Assembly (NCBI GenBank): GCA_900291925.1 | Contig: UWYS01000003.1 | Coordinates: forward strand, 682,001-746,000 | DNA: 64,000 bases | Direction of reading: 5' to 3' | Origin: Thecaphora thlaspeos | Lineage: Eukaryota > Basidiomycota > Ustilaginomycetes > Urocystidales > Glomosporiaceae | Part shown: in pieces, positions 1-11,059 of the stretch | How the letters are laid out: every line of letters starts with the position of its first letter | Position numbering within the stretch: position 1 is the first letter of the stretch | The notes under the pieces: generated by a model | Seen by the model: the letters and a program-made list of their open reading frames with translations, nothing else | The model's database searches: none | What the model was told of the DNA's origin: nothing | Translations under genes and position numbers: made by a program

Positions 1-3000
1 TTCCTCTACGCCCGGTTTGCGGTCGGCGGTAGTGGTCGAGGTGGAAGACGGGGACGGTACTGTTGCTGCTGGAGGGGTTGGAGGTGCAGCGGAAGGAAGC
101 GAGGCGATATGGCTCTCCATCTCGTCCATCGCCTCGTCGAAAGTGGTGATGTCCGGTTTCGGTTGAGGCGGCCCCGTCGCTGTCGATGGACCGGGGGCCG
201 ATGCCGTCTTCGTCTCGGTCGTGGTGCTCCCTGCGGACCTCTCCTTCGATGCGCCGCCGCCACTCGCCGCCGTTTCGGGGACATATCTCCCTTCCTTCTT
301 CCTCTTCTCCATGACCTGTTCATACTGCTCCTTTGTCAACCCGAGACTAGTCCTCACAAACTCAAGGAACCCCTCCTCACCTTCCTCCTCGACCACATCA
401 CCCGTCTCTTCTCCCTCACCTTGGGGCGATTTCAACCAATCCTCGTCGTCGTCCTGTACTTCGTACTCTCTCGCTAGATCTTTCCGGACAGCAGGGGAAG
501 TCTCCTGTTCCAGATCGGACCCAGAGTCCGAAGCGCCGTCAAAGTGTGTATGTTGGCGCGACAGGAGCGTTGACGTGGCGCGCATCTGTTGGGAAGCGAG
601 GTTGAACTGCAGCTTTCGAGAATTGAGCTGGTCTGAGCTGGGACGGACGAGAGTGGTGTCGGAAGAGAGAGGTGGCGTGGGAATGTGTAGGCTGTGCGTG
701 TGCGAGAGGCGATCGAGGACGTCGGCCAGTCCTTCTGGCTGGTCGGTCGAGGAGAGGGCAATCATCGCGCCGTCCTGTTGAGGGGATTGGTTGGCCGGTT
801 CGGCGACTGGCGGCTTCTGCGTTTGCAACGGCGGCTGCGCTTTGGAGTCAACCTTGGCGTCCTTGGCCCAGATACCGGCTAGACCGGGCAGGATGGCCTC
901 GAGTCTCTTTGACCGTTCGCCCCCGTCCATCGCCTTGACCCTCTTCTCCGCCTCTTCTCTGATCCTCTCCTCTTCATCCTCTCCATCCTCTTCGTCGTCT
1001 TCATCATTATCATCCCCGTCGTCCAGCATGAGCTCGTCGTCATCGTCATCCTCGTCAACATCGTCGTCATCAAGCTCGTCGACAAAAGCCGCGCCCCGCT
1101 CGTCCGACTGCGTCATCATGAATTCGTCCATCTTCGAGGCAAACTGCTGCAGCTTGGAGAGCGCCTTGTCTTCCTCCGAGTCCGCTTTAGATGCAAACGA
1201 TGGATGGGACGGCGTTTGCCCGGAGGAGAAGCGAGACTCGAGCATCGTGTCGAGGTCCTCGGTCGTCACGACCATCCAGTCCTCCGAATCCTCGAGCGAT
1301 GCGAAGACCGTCGGCGATGAGGTCGGAGAAACGACGGTCAGGTCATCCTGGCCGGACTTGGATGGAGCGGACAGCAACGCGTCGACCTTGTCGCTCAGCT
1401 GAACAGCGACCCCTCCCCCTACGCCGTTGTCACCTTGCACGGCAGCGGTGGCCTTGAGTTGTTGCCACTGCGACGCCGCCTCCTCTTCGAGCTTCTGCCA
1501 CCTGGCTGACCCCTCGAGCTCGTCACCAAAGTAGCCCAGCTTCCTCAGCGATGTGACAAACCTGTCGTACTCCTCCCCAGCGGCGGCAGCGACTGGCAGC
1601 GGCGTCGAGTCGGACATGTGCGCTACGGCCGCTTTGCGCTCCGACTTTCCCCGGCGTGCGACCGAGTCCTCGTACGCCATCTCGAGGCCGCACCACACCT
1701 TTGCGCCGATGTCGCGCCACCTCCCTTCTCGCAACTCTCTCTGCACCTCTTCCTCGTCCTCGACGGCGGAAGTACCGGGAGCGCCGAGCCGATGTCCGCC
1801 GTTTGCGTTCTGATGCATGCGTAAGCGGTACTTTTCAACGGCCGTCTGCCAAGGCTTGCCGAACGCCTTGGGCGGGAAGAAGCGGTCGTAGCAGAGGTGA
1901 GCGTAAAGGTGCCGCGTCATCCGTACGGGCGTCAGCACGACATGCTCATCGTCGCCGCCACGTGGTGGCTGGCTGAAAGAGGTGCTGGCTCCGTCGCCTC
2001 CGTTATCCTGATCCTGGTCCATTACTGGAGTTGCTGTATAAGCAGCGGAGTCGGACGTGGCGAAGGCCGTACAGGGGAAGCGTCGCATCTTTATCGCCGC
2101 TCGAGAGCTGACAACGTCTCTCGTGGTGAGGGCTTCTGTGGCGTTGGAGACCAGCTGCGGATCTTGCTGCAGCAGGCGAGCCACGCGCCGGGAGAGGTAG
2201 GCTAGCGTGGTGTGGTGATGGTCGGCTGCCGCTAGTGGGTAGTCCTGAATCCGTGCAAAGGCAGCCTGCTGGACCTCGTCCGAGACGCCGGTGAATGTCA
2301 AAGGGTCAGCCACGGCACGGATCGCATCGGCGACGGTGACGGTGGCCTGGCTGTCGTCGGCGTCAGCGTCATCGCGTGACGGCGGACGAGGTGGTATGGT
2401 GGCTGAGCAAACATCAAGGGGTATGAGATGCAGGCGGCCGCGATAGATCCAGACTCTGTTTTCGACGTTCTCTGGGCTGACCCATTCTGGCAGCACGTCG
2501 GCCGCCTCGATTAGAATGAAGTGGCCGTCCTCGTCCTGGATGGTAACAGCGAGATCGAGCGCGAAGTAGGCCAGGTCGTTGGTCACTTGGCAGAGGATGT
2601 AGGTGACGAACCACTCGTCCTCGACACAGTCACCGCCGGTGCGCAGGTGAAGGCGGATCGATGGCAGTGTGGGATTGGACCCGGTGGATGATGACGACGA
2701 CGACGATGAAGGTGCTGCGGCAGAGGAGGTGGTATGTGGAAGGGAAAGGGAGAGGGTCGGCGGCTCGCGATGCCAGATGTAGCGGCCGCCTATTGCTGCG
2801 TTGGTGTAGGCATGCTTGTCGATGTAGGCACCGAGCTTGGAGCGGAGAGTCGAGAGCCGGGCGAGGACATCGGTGGCTGCGTAGGGCTGCGACGCCGGTA
2901 GAGTGAGCGGGTAGATGTGTGCGATGAGGGCCTGCTGCTTGTCGGCCTGCGCGGCAGAGCGGAGGAGGGCGTTTGTGTCGGAGAGGGGGAGCGCAGATGT

Positions 3001-3024
3001 GCCTTCGAACGCAAGATCGTCCAT
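1..3024 (-). CDS. ECD: ECD/SGT1-family (ecdysoneless-like) protein, 3' end cut by window edge
   Basis: One uninterrupted frame runs from ATG at 3024 to the window edge, giving 1008 codons with no stop, so the C-terminus is missing. The N-terminal half carries the family hallmark around residues 184-204 (ENVENRVWIYRGRLHLIP), matching the 'PEN.ENRVWI..G.LH.IP' core of the SGT1/ecdysoneless family (human ECD; not the SGT1 co-chaperone). Family members are linked to splicing (PRP8/U5 assembly), cell-cycle progression and transcription. A strongly acidic Asp/Glu run occupies about residues 648-690. Beyond it lies a low-complexity tail with further acidic patches. Human ECD has about 640 residues, so this protein is much longer, mainly through inserts and the tail. 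It is divergent to ULP1 across 646 bp. The family call is confident; the exact role in this fungus is inferred. Confidence 0.85.
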   Translation of the reverse strand, partial: MDDLAFEGTSALPLSDTNALLRSAAQADKQQALIAHIYPLTLPASQPYAATDVLARLSTLRSKLGAYIDKHAYTNAAIGGRYIWHREPPTLSLSLPHTTSSAAAPSSSSSSSSTGSNPTLPSIRLHLRTGGDCVEDEWFVTYILCQVTNDLAYFALDLAVTIQDEDGHFILIEAADVLPEWVSPENVENRVWIYRGRLHLIPLDVCSATIPPRPPSRDDADADDSQATVTVADAIRAVADPLTFTGVSDEVQQAAFARIQDYPLAAADHHHTTLAYLSRRVARLLQQDPQLVSNATEALTTRDVVSSRAAIKMRRFPCTAFATSDSAAYTATPVMDQDQDNGGDGASTSFSQPPRGGDDEHVVLTPVRMTRHLYAHLCYDRFFPPKAFGKPWQTAVEKYRLRMHQNANGGHRLGAPGTSAVEDEEEVQRELREGRWRDIGAKVWCGLEMAYEDSVARRGKSERKAAVAHMSDSTPLPVAAAAGEEYDRFVTSLRKLGYFGDELEGSARWQKLEEEAASQWQQLKATAAVQGDNGVGGGVAVQLSDKVDALLSAPSKSGQDDLTVVSPTSSPTVFASLEDSEDWMVVTTEDLDTMLESRFSSGQTPSHPSFASKADSEEDKALSKLQQFASKMDEFMMTQSDERGAAFVDELDDDDVDEDDDDDELMLDDGDDNDEDDEEDGEDEEERIREEAEKRVKAMDGGERSKRLEAILPGLAGIWAKDAKVDSKAQPPLQTQKPPVAEPANQSPQQDGAMIALSSTDQPEGLADVLDRLSHTHSLHIPTPPLSSDTTLVRPSSDQLNSRKLQFNLASQQMRATSTLLSRQHTHFDGASDSGSDLEQETSPAVRKDLAREYEVQDDDEDWLKSPQGEGEETGDVVEEEGEEGFLEFVRTSLGLTKEQYEQVMEKRKKEGRYVPETAASGGGASKERSAGSTTTETKTASAPGPSTATGPPQPKPDITTFDEAMDEMESHIASLPSAAPPTPPAATVPSPSSTSTTTADRKPGVEE

Positions 3025-3670
3025 GTCCGTCGTGGTGGCGGCCGGGAGGGCGGATGAACAAGGGCAGGAGGCGATGGTGGTGGTAGGTGGCGAGAAGAGA
3101 AAAGAAGCTGAGCTCGAGGGGCAGGGTCCTCATCTGTTGTAATCTTTGCCTTCTCCACTTTCTTGAATGCGTCACGTGTTTTTTTTCGTGCGGCGGAACG
3201 AGGGCTCGGCCTTTTTGGCGCAGAGCGCTGCTGGCTGCTGGCTGCGCTTTAGCTTTTGATTTTGGATTTTATTTTTCCCCTGCCTCGCTTTCGCGTTGGC
3301 CTGTGCGAGACGATCACGCTCGCCGCCCACGCAGCTGGCAGGCAGCAATGCTCAACCTGAATGGACCCCCGCGTCGCGTCTTTTGGCCAGCGCAATGGGC
3401 AAGAGCAAGAGCCACGCCGTTCTTCTTCCGCCCCACCAACCTCACCAATCCATTCCGCGCCATCCCCCAGCCATCCTTACACCCCGGCATTGGAGCACTA
3501 TCACAGATCGCATCGCCATCGCCATTGCTACTGCCCCCGCCACCACCACCTACCCAGGCAGATTGCTTGCCAGCTACGCCGATCTGTAACTCGACCTCCT
3601 GTCGTCTCTCCGGACCCCTCTTCTTTCGAGAGACGGGCGTGCCTCCCCCTGTGGCAACGGTGTTTCGACA
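3025..3670. other. Divergent intergenic region between ECD-like gene and ULP1
   Basis: 646 bp between two divergent start codons, so it should contain both promoters. It has a T-run near 3180-3187 and pyrimidine-rich stretches towards the ULP1 start. No clear TATA box or RNA gene was seen. Open frames here are short and of non-coding composition. Confidence 0.5.
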
Positions 3671-6600
3671 ATGCCTGCCTTCAAGCGCTCTCGCTCAGAC
3701 ATCGATCCGGCCTCGTCGTCCGCATCGGCCATCGATATCGCCACATCAAGCAGCATCCCTAACGGCAGCAACGCCAACGGCAGCTCCTCGCCTTTTAAGC
3801 GGCTGCGAGACTTCTTCGCCGCATCCTTCACACCATCTCCACGCAAGAAGCGCAGGAGAACGCAATCGGCCGCCGCGACAGACGCTCCATTGCCGATCAC
3901 CGACGCCACAGAGACGGCAAATGCAACCAGCGGCTTTGTCAAGCTCGGCCCCTCCACCGACGATCCCCTCGCTGCACCAACAACGCTCTCCGAAGACCAG
4001 GAGGGCGCACTACGATATCCCAGCCTCGACCTGATCGAGGCAAAGCTGGCCAAGCATAAACGGTCTGACGACGACTTCCCGGCAAACGGCACACATAGCC
4101 TCTACCCCGCCCTGACTTCATCTTCCGCAGCCGTCGTCGCCGCCGACGACGACAAAATAAGGCTTGCGACGTCCTCGGAACTGCGACAGACTGACGATCA
4201 ACAGCGCGACAACAGTACATCGGCCGTCGACTCCCTCGCCCTGAGTTCCGAGGTGTCACAGCTTCTGATCGATATCCTCGACCGAGACACAGTCGGCATC
4301 GTGCCCGAGGACAGCGGCGACGAGCCAGACTCCGAGACCATGCTCGCACGGGCTAGGGAAAGGGTCGATCGCGAGATGGCCAGCATAGAAGCCGAGGCCC
4401 GGTCATCTGGCGATGACCGGGCCTCATACAAAGGCAAGGGTAAGGCCATCGAGGCAGAGACATCCGGCAGGGACGGTGCCGATGCTTCGCTCGATGGGCT
4501 CACGGATCAGGACGTCGATGAGATCGAGGCGCTCGTCGCCTCTGACAGAGGAGAGCCGCTCGGCGACATTAGCGCAGCTGACGCACCGGGTGCGACACCA
4601 GACCTCTTTCCGCCTACTGTCGACGTCGCAGACCCGGAGGAGGACGAGCTCGCAGCCAAGATCAAGGAGCCGCCATCGAAACCAGGCGCCGACCCGGATG
4701 GAGCCGACGAGGTGGTCATGTCAGGCGAAATGAGCGCCGAGGAGGCCAAGGCGGTTACGATGGACCTCGATGAGGAGCTGGCCGCCGCCGAGGTTGGACC
4801 TGCTCCTGCCGTCGATGCACTACTCGCCCTGGCTGTCGGAAATGGCGGGCTCGGTGAGGACATTGGCGTCAAGGTCGACCGCGACACATTTGTCGCTACT
4901 TCTTTAGCGGCAGATGATGGAACGGTGCCATCCAAGGCTTTCGATCGCGCAGCTTTACCAGCCACAGCGCCTGCGTACGCGGACCAAATCGGCGGCCTCG
5001 ACACTGAGAAGGCGCCGACATTCGAGATGGAAGACACCGAGCCCGTCGCTTCTGCCAAGCACGATATTGCAGGCGAGACTCCGAGCCAGGCTAATAAGGG
5101 ACAGCCCGAGGGCCACGGGATCTCGGACAATTTCGAAGCGATGGATGAAGACCACCTCGAGGCGCTCGGCGAGGCGAACGGGGTAGACGCGAGGCCGCCG
5201 GTCTCGATCAACGAGCCACAAGGGGATCTCGTCGAGCTGCAGAGTATCGAGGGGATAGATGTGGCGAAGGATGTCGCCGGAGACGACGATGCGATGCAGC
5301 CCGACGAAGCACAGCAGGTAGCGGTCGATGAAGGAGATGAGGACAACCATGAGCAGGAGGACGAGGGGGGGTCCGATGCGGACGATGGCCAAGTGACCGT
5401 GTCACAGGATCCGGAGGAGGAAGACAGCAACGACGAGAAGAGCATCAGTCTGGAAAGCGAGCAAGACTCGGAGGAAGAAGTGGAGGGAGAAGGAGCGGAG
5501 GAGGAAGAGGAGGGAGAAGAAGAAGAAGAGGAGGAGGGCGAGGAGGAAGAGGTGGATTTCGAGGACGAGGACGACGAAGAAGACGACGACGAGGTGATTC
5601 TCATCTGTGGCTCTGCTGCACCTCCAGCGATCGTCTCTGTCAACTCGAACCTGGAGTCGGATGAAGCCTCGGCTGCCGAGTCTCCCGCTACCGCTTCGGA
5701 CCAAGACGAGTACGCCGCCTCGCCCGACGCATCCCCCGTCCAGCCAGTCGGAAACAAGGCAATCCCTGCCGGCGCCCTGGTGGTCGACTTGACTGCCGAC
5801 GATGATGGCGACGAAGACGACGGGCCGGCTCCTCCGCCTGCGATCGAAGATAGTTTCAGCCCTCAGAGCGAAAAACGCCTCGGTCTCTCGCTGCGAGATC
5901 GATTGCGAGTCCCGATCAGCGGCGATACGGTCCCCCTGCGACGTCCGCGCCACTCTGCCCTCGTCGGACCTATGACGAGGGAGGCCATGCGCAAGGAGCG
6001 CGAACACGCCTTCACCTTTGAGTCTCCTCGCCGAGCCTACTCCGACTTTGGCAGCGGCGATGATGATAACGACGACGAAGATATCGACGGCGACAGACAG
6101 TCCGAATGGTCGGCGGCCGACTCCGTACGGGAGATCGGGCAGCGGGTGCGGTCGATGAAGCTCTTCAAGCCAAGGAGCGGCAGGCGTTTGAGCGTCGGCC
6201 TCGGCTCCCCGCGAGGAGGCCCGGAGTCCGTGGTTGGCTCAAGTGTCAGCTCGTACGCAGCATCCGGCCACCAGCCAAAGAGGCGAAGCTCCATCGATTA
6301 CACCAAGAAGAACCACATCTTCAACAAAGAGGTGCGTGGCCCGTGTGCCAGAGTCAGCCACCAGAGCGCATTGCGAGGTTCCGGGCTGAGCTGCTGAAAC
6401 GCTGAATGCTTTTTGTCGTTGTGACCTTCTTCCCGCCACCTTTGCAGCACGTCCGCGCCGTCACGATGAACAACAGGATGAGCGTCCAGCGGCGCGTCAA
6501 GCAGGCCTGGGCCCAGATCAACTCGATGAGGAAAGGTGAGTGGCTGCGAGATGGAACTCCCCTATGCATCTCGCGCTACCCTCGTCTTTCACACACGCTG

Positions 6601-8119
6601 ACGTCGATACCTCGTTTTCCGGCCATGCCTGCAGTCTACAAGATGCCCACCATCAACCTTGAGGTGTTCGAGGGCCTCGCACGCAAGGGCGCCGAGGTCC
6701 AGCGGCTCGTGCAGGCCGAAAACGACCGCAACTTTGCCAAGAAGCTGCAGAGCCAAGACGTGAGTGCAGCGTGGCGGCGGTCCACAAACACGTCGGTCTT
6801 TCATGTGCTGACGCCGTCTTCTGTGTCATCCATGTGCTCCTGGCTCGGCCCCGCTACAGGACTACGTTGAATCCTTCCTCAAACGCCTCAAGCAGCGGGA
6901 AGAGGACGCCGGAAGCCTGATGCCGCTGCCGGCGCGAAAGCTCAACGAGATCGAGCGGCTGGAGCGCGAACAGCGCGAACGTGCGCGCAAGCTGCGGGGC
7001 GTCCTGGGACGAAAACCGGTAAGTCTTCTCCCCGCTGCCTCCATCTTTAAGCCTTCCAGCTCAGTCGCAGCTGACACTAAATCTTTCCGCCATCTGCGCG
7101 TGTAAACAGCTTCCGGACAGGCTCTCCTCCGATGCTGAGGCCGAGGTGGACGAAATCTTCCGACGACCCGGCAAGATTGCCTCGATTCCGGGCGCGCAGG
7201 TGGACAGCAAGGACGTCCGCAAGCTACTGCCGCGCCAGTGGCTCAACGACGAGGTCATCAACTTTTACGGCAACCTCGTACTCATCCGCGCCAACGATGC
7301 GGAGAAAAAGAGACAGGAGGGCATGCAACGGGCGCAGAAACAGTCCGAAGCCGCTGCGGACGCTAACATCACTGGGAAGAAGAAAAAGGAGCGGCCGTAC
7401 AATCCGGCACTCGATGCGTACTGGAGGGTGCACTTCTTCTCGAGCTTCTTTTGGGAAAACCTCAAGAACCGTGGGTTCGACGGCGTCAAGAGATGGACGA
7501 GGAAGGTGAGTCGTACCCTGCTCGAGTTCTACCTGTGTCTGCTCGATATTGTGTGCATCGCTCTGAACGACCCGGTTCGACGCCCTCGCTCTCTGGACCA
7601 TCCCTCCCTCCGCAGATCGACATCTTCAGCAAAGACATCATCCTGTTCCCAATCAACCTGGGCAACTCGCACTGGGTGTGCGGCGCGATCAACTTTCGAG
7701 AGCGGCGTTTCGAGTATTACGACTCGATGGGCGTGCGTAACGCCAACGCCTTCCGGCTGATGCGCGAGTATGTCGTGGCCGAGGGGCGTGACAAGAAGAA
7801 GCGAGAGATCGACCTTCGCGGCTGGCGCAACCGGTGGTCTCGCGAGACACCCCAGCAGGAGAACGGCTACGACTGCGGCGTGTTTGCGACGATGACGCTC
7901 GAGCAGATCAGTAGGAGAGATCCGAGGAAGGCGATCCCACCGCCGGTCGAGGTCAAGTGGTTGGAGAAGGGAGAGGAGGATGGAGAAGGGAGTGAGAGGG
8001 ATAGCAGCGACGAGGACGACGAAGACGACGAGTACGAGTGGAATTTCAGGCAACAAAACATGCCCTACTTGAGGAGGAGAATGGCGTTGGAGATTGCGAT
8101 GAGCAAGTTGCAGGACTAG
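3671..8119 (+). CDS. ULP1: SUMO-specific cysteine protease Ulp1 (peptidase C48), six exons
   Basis: Exons 3671-6331, 6448-6535, 6635-6759, 6860-7018, 7110-7505 and 7616-8119 join in phase into a 1310-residue protein. The C-terminal catalytic domain begins near residue 1030 (LPRQWLNDEVINFY). It shows the C48 catalytic set: His1162 (NSHWV), Asp1179 (YYDSMG), Gln about 1224 and Cys1230 (NGYDCGVF). The enzyme removes SUMO from targets and matures the SUMO precursor; family members often sit at the nuclear pore. The first ~890 residues are disordered and very acidic (Glu/Asp run about residues 600-645). They contain two candidate SUMO-interacting motifs: VILI at 642-645 after the acidic run and VVDLT at 704-708 before an acidic run. 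An Arg/Lys-rich coiled segment precedes the protease. Introns are 97-116 nt. ATG at 3671 is the first in frame. Assignment of the catalytic domain is near certain. Confidence 0.95.
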
Positions 8120-8578
8120 CTGCAGCGGAGAGGGGTCGACGGAGGAGCGAATGTGTATTCTAGCAGAAGAGGCTAGCTCGATTTTGTACTTGCAGCCTCG
8201 CCATCAGCCAGATTGCCGTTCGTTTCTGCAGGTCGAGACGATCGGATCCTTGAATTTGTCTGCCACCGCCGCCGCCATCTCGACATCTTGCCGATATTTC
8301 TTGTCGCCATCCTGACTCGATGAGATGCTGCTAAGGGAAGATGCTTGGTCGCGCGCACAGGGAGGAGACAGTCCGGAGCGTTTTTCCCGTCGTGATGCGC
8401 CCGGGCCGCCTCCACTTTATCCTCGCTCCCGCACTGCGCTCGCCCCTGTATAAAGATCAGTGTCACCTCTCCTTCTCGTCTCGCTCGCTCGCTCCCTCCT
8501 ACCTCACGACCACCACCGCTTCACCGCGCCAAATTTGCCCTCATCGCCACCACTACTCCAGGGCACATCAACGCGACC
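8120..8578. other. Intergenic: ULP1 3' region and methyltransferase promoter
   Basis: 459 bp between two genes on the same strand. The distal part ends in a CT-rich leader before the ATG at 8579 and contains a TATA-like box (listed separately). No gene seen. Confidence 0.5.
8449..8455 (+). promoter_or_regulatory. Candidate TATA box of methyltransferase gene
   Basis: TATAAAG lies about 125-130 bp upstream of the ATG at 8579. It is followed by a pyrimidine-rich stretch (ctctccttctcg) typical of fungal transcription start regions. Inferred from motif and position only. Confidence 0.45.
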
Positions 8579-9429
8579 ATGTCGGCTCCCAACTCGTCGC
8601 ATGAGCTAGTGACCGAGGCAAACCGCGCCTTTTACGCCGCTACGGCCGCCGAGTACGATCGCAAGCACCAAGGTGCGACGGTGCAACTTGCCAAAGAGCA
8701 TGCCAGCGTGATGCTCGAGTGTATTTCTGGTCTGCAGGAGGGCGGTAGGGACGTGTTGGATTTCGCCGCTGGGTGAGTAATGTGTTCTTCGCGGTGCCTT
8801 CATCACCTACAGTATTACGGGTTCTGGTTCGAGTTCGGCCCAATTGAACCCGGTCGAGCGACGGCAAGACGAACAGAACCGGTCTACTTGCCATGCTCCT
8901 CTCTCCGCACGTTTCGAACCTCTACGCAGTGGACCTGTCGCAGGATATGATACAGGTCCTGGAACGAAAGCTACAGGACCAACCTACCTCCTCGCCACGT
9001 ATCGAGAACGTCCATCCGATCGCAGCTGATCTTCTCTCCGGCACGCCGTCGCAGCTGGAGGGAAATCGGGTGGACGTGCTGACTTGCACCATGGCCTTTC
9101 ACCACTTTGCCGACCCTATCGCGGTCACCAAGGTGCTGGCACGTTTCATCAAGTCAGGTGGATACCTGGCCATCGTCGACCTTGTACATCAGGAGGAAGA
9201 GATAAAGTTGGGAGAGGACGATAAACCCCAGCACGGACAAAGACATGGAGCGCCACAGGTACACGGGCACGAGCACGTCATTGTCCACAAACACGGCTTC
9301 AGCGAGGCAGACGTCGTCTCGTTCTGCAACGCCGCCGGTCTGGAGCTGGAACGCATGGACAAGGCTTCGAGCTTCAACTGGCACGGGAAGATGAACGATA
9401 CTTTCCTGGCCATCGCTCGTAAGCCCTGA
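8579..9429 (+). CDS. Class I SAM-dependent methyltransferase, substrate unknown
   Basis: Two exons (8579-8772, 8877-9429; 104-nt intron) give 248 residues. SAM-binding motif I is DFAAGTG, built across the splice junction. Motif II follows at YAVDLSQDM and a motif-IV-like TCTMAFHHFADP is next, the order expected of the Methyltransf_11/25 group of small-molecule methyltransferases. A His-rich segment (about residues 190-215, HGQRHGAPQVHGHEH) precedes the final strand. No targeting signal is evident, so it is probably cytosolic. It ends 58 bp from the stop of a convergent gene. Similar fungal proteins are annotated only as UbiE/COQ5-like or generic methyltransferases, and the substrate cannot be told from sequence. 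Confidence 0.85.
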
Positions 9430-9487
9430 AGGGGCGAACGCGCGTGCAACCTGTCATCTACACGAGGAAGGGAGCAACGGGAGAGAT

Positions 9488-10643
9488 CTAGGGGTACTTT
9501 GATAGGATGGGATCGAGGTTCTCGAAAGTCGGCTTGACGCCACGCTCGAGGGCTTGCTTGACTTCTGGAGTGTCTTTGACGGCGTCCCATTTGGGGCGTT
9601 CGAGCTCATAACCGCTGTCGTTGTGCCGAGGGTGAGCGAGACAGGCGGGGGGAAGCGGGTCAGGACCCCGAGATGTCAGAAACAGGGCAACGCGGGCCAT
9701 CGGGGCAAGACAGCAGGGCGAAGCTGGGGAAATGGAAGACTTACACCGTGGTCCTGGCGTACTGCAGCCCTCCGATCCTGGTAATCAGGAGCGTCTTCTG
9801 CGCATCGATGGCGCCCGTCTGTTCATTGATTGTATCCTTGCGGATATGGATCACCTTGACTCTGCCCAGTACCAACGTTGTCGTATGCTTCCCCGCGTCA
9901 TCATAGAGCTTCTTGACCTCGAACAGTTCACACTCCATGCTAAAGGGACTTTCCTTGATGCGTGGAGTCGCGATCGTCTTGCTCCTGACGGGCGTCAGAC
10001 CGGTGAGTGCGAATTCACTGATATCGTGTGGACAGTCTATGCTAGCGTAATTGAGCGCCTCTGCCATGGGCTCGCAGCTTGCACTGATGCTAAACTCTTT
10101 TAGACGCTGGATGTTGACTTCGGAATCCTTGCGTCGATCTTCGCTGCCACCAAACGAGATCATAACCATGGCGGGGTTGTGTGAAACCATCTGGTACCAC
10201 GATATGGGAGCTAGGTTGGGCGTGTCGTCTTCGTTCAACGTCGTCACGAGCGCAACGGGTCGAGGGGCGATGCCAGAGATGAGCAGCTTGTACACCATGG
10301 ACGTGGAGATCTCCGTCTTGCCCAGCTCGATGACGTGGAAGGACGCGGCGTCAGAGGACGAGAGGCGAGAGGCGGGGTGCGAGTTGAGACCCTGTCCAGC
10401 GACAAAGGACGGGTCGACGGTCTTGGTGAGTGTGTAGGAGACGGACGTGTCAAAGTCCGGACGAGAGGCTTCGCTCTCCTTGAAAGGAGCGTACTTGGAC
10501 GTCATCTTGGCGGCGGCGGTGGTACTGGTGGTGGAAACGGTGCGCAAGCGGTGGACGCTTCGGACGTGGTGGTGGAGGGAGGAACAGAAGGCGGAGCGGA
10601 GGTGAGGCAAGGGCCGCTTTATGGTGGCCGCCAGCGCTGCCAT
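9488..10643 (-). CDS. Flavin-reductase-like FMN-binding split-barrel protein
   Basis: Exon 1 (10643-9745) and exon 2 (9614-9488) join across a 130-nt intron into 341 residues. The core ISGIAPRPVALVTTLNEDD, followed by NLAPISWYQMVSHNPAMVMI, is the hallmark of the flavin_reduct family, which binds FMN in a split barrel. Fungal relatives are of undefined substrate. The first ~46 residues are Arg/Ser/His-rich without acids and look like a mitochondrial presequence; a second Met at residue 47 would give a form without it. The 3' splice site (acgacag) is the only candidate that keeps phase into the conserved-looking tail (YELERPKWDAV). It is convergent with the methyltransferase. Confidence 0.85.
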
Positions 10644-11059
10644 GTCGTCTGGGGACAGCGGTGGCAGGCGAGGACAGCGGCAAAAGCATCCACGAGCGCC
10701 ATGTCGGAAGAAGGTGGGCCTGCCTGCCGCTTGGCACGGACCGCCCCCGCACTCTCTGTGTTGTAGTCACAGTTGGCACGTGCCGAGTCGCAGCAGCTCA
10801 TAACTAACCCGAATCCCGCCGCGCCGTCTCTTCCGCGAAACCCGGCCGCCCTCGCCATCACAGCGGCACTTGGTAATAATACTCTATCCACGCTTCGCCC
10901 TCCACGCAGCCGGCCGTCGTATGGGCAGACTCTTGGATCCTACAGTAAGGACCACACAAGTCGACCAAGCTCACGCACAGACCCGAAGCGTTACAGCAGT
11001 CCCAGATGCATCAACGAGTCCGCACAGAAGTACAGCAAGGCGAGAGGCACGGCGAACGG
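10644..11059. other. Intergenic: flavin-reductase promoter and thioesterase 3' flank
   Basis: 416 bp between two minus-strand genes. No RNA gene, repeat or supportable ORF was found. It should contain the promoter of the flavin-reductase-like gene. Confidence 0.4.

Noticed and set aside
4507..5757. 416-codon minus-strand Ser-rich frame
   Set aside because: Antisense of the acidic ULP1 arm; GAG/GAC runs read as CTC/GTC and TCC/TCG on the other strand.
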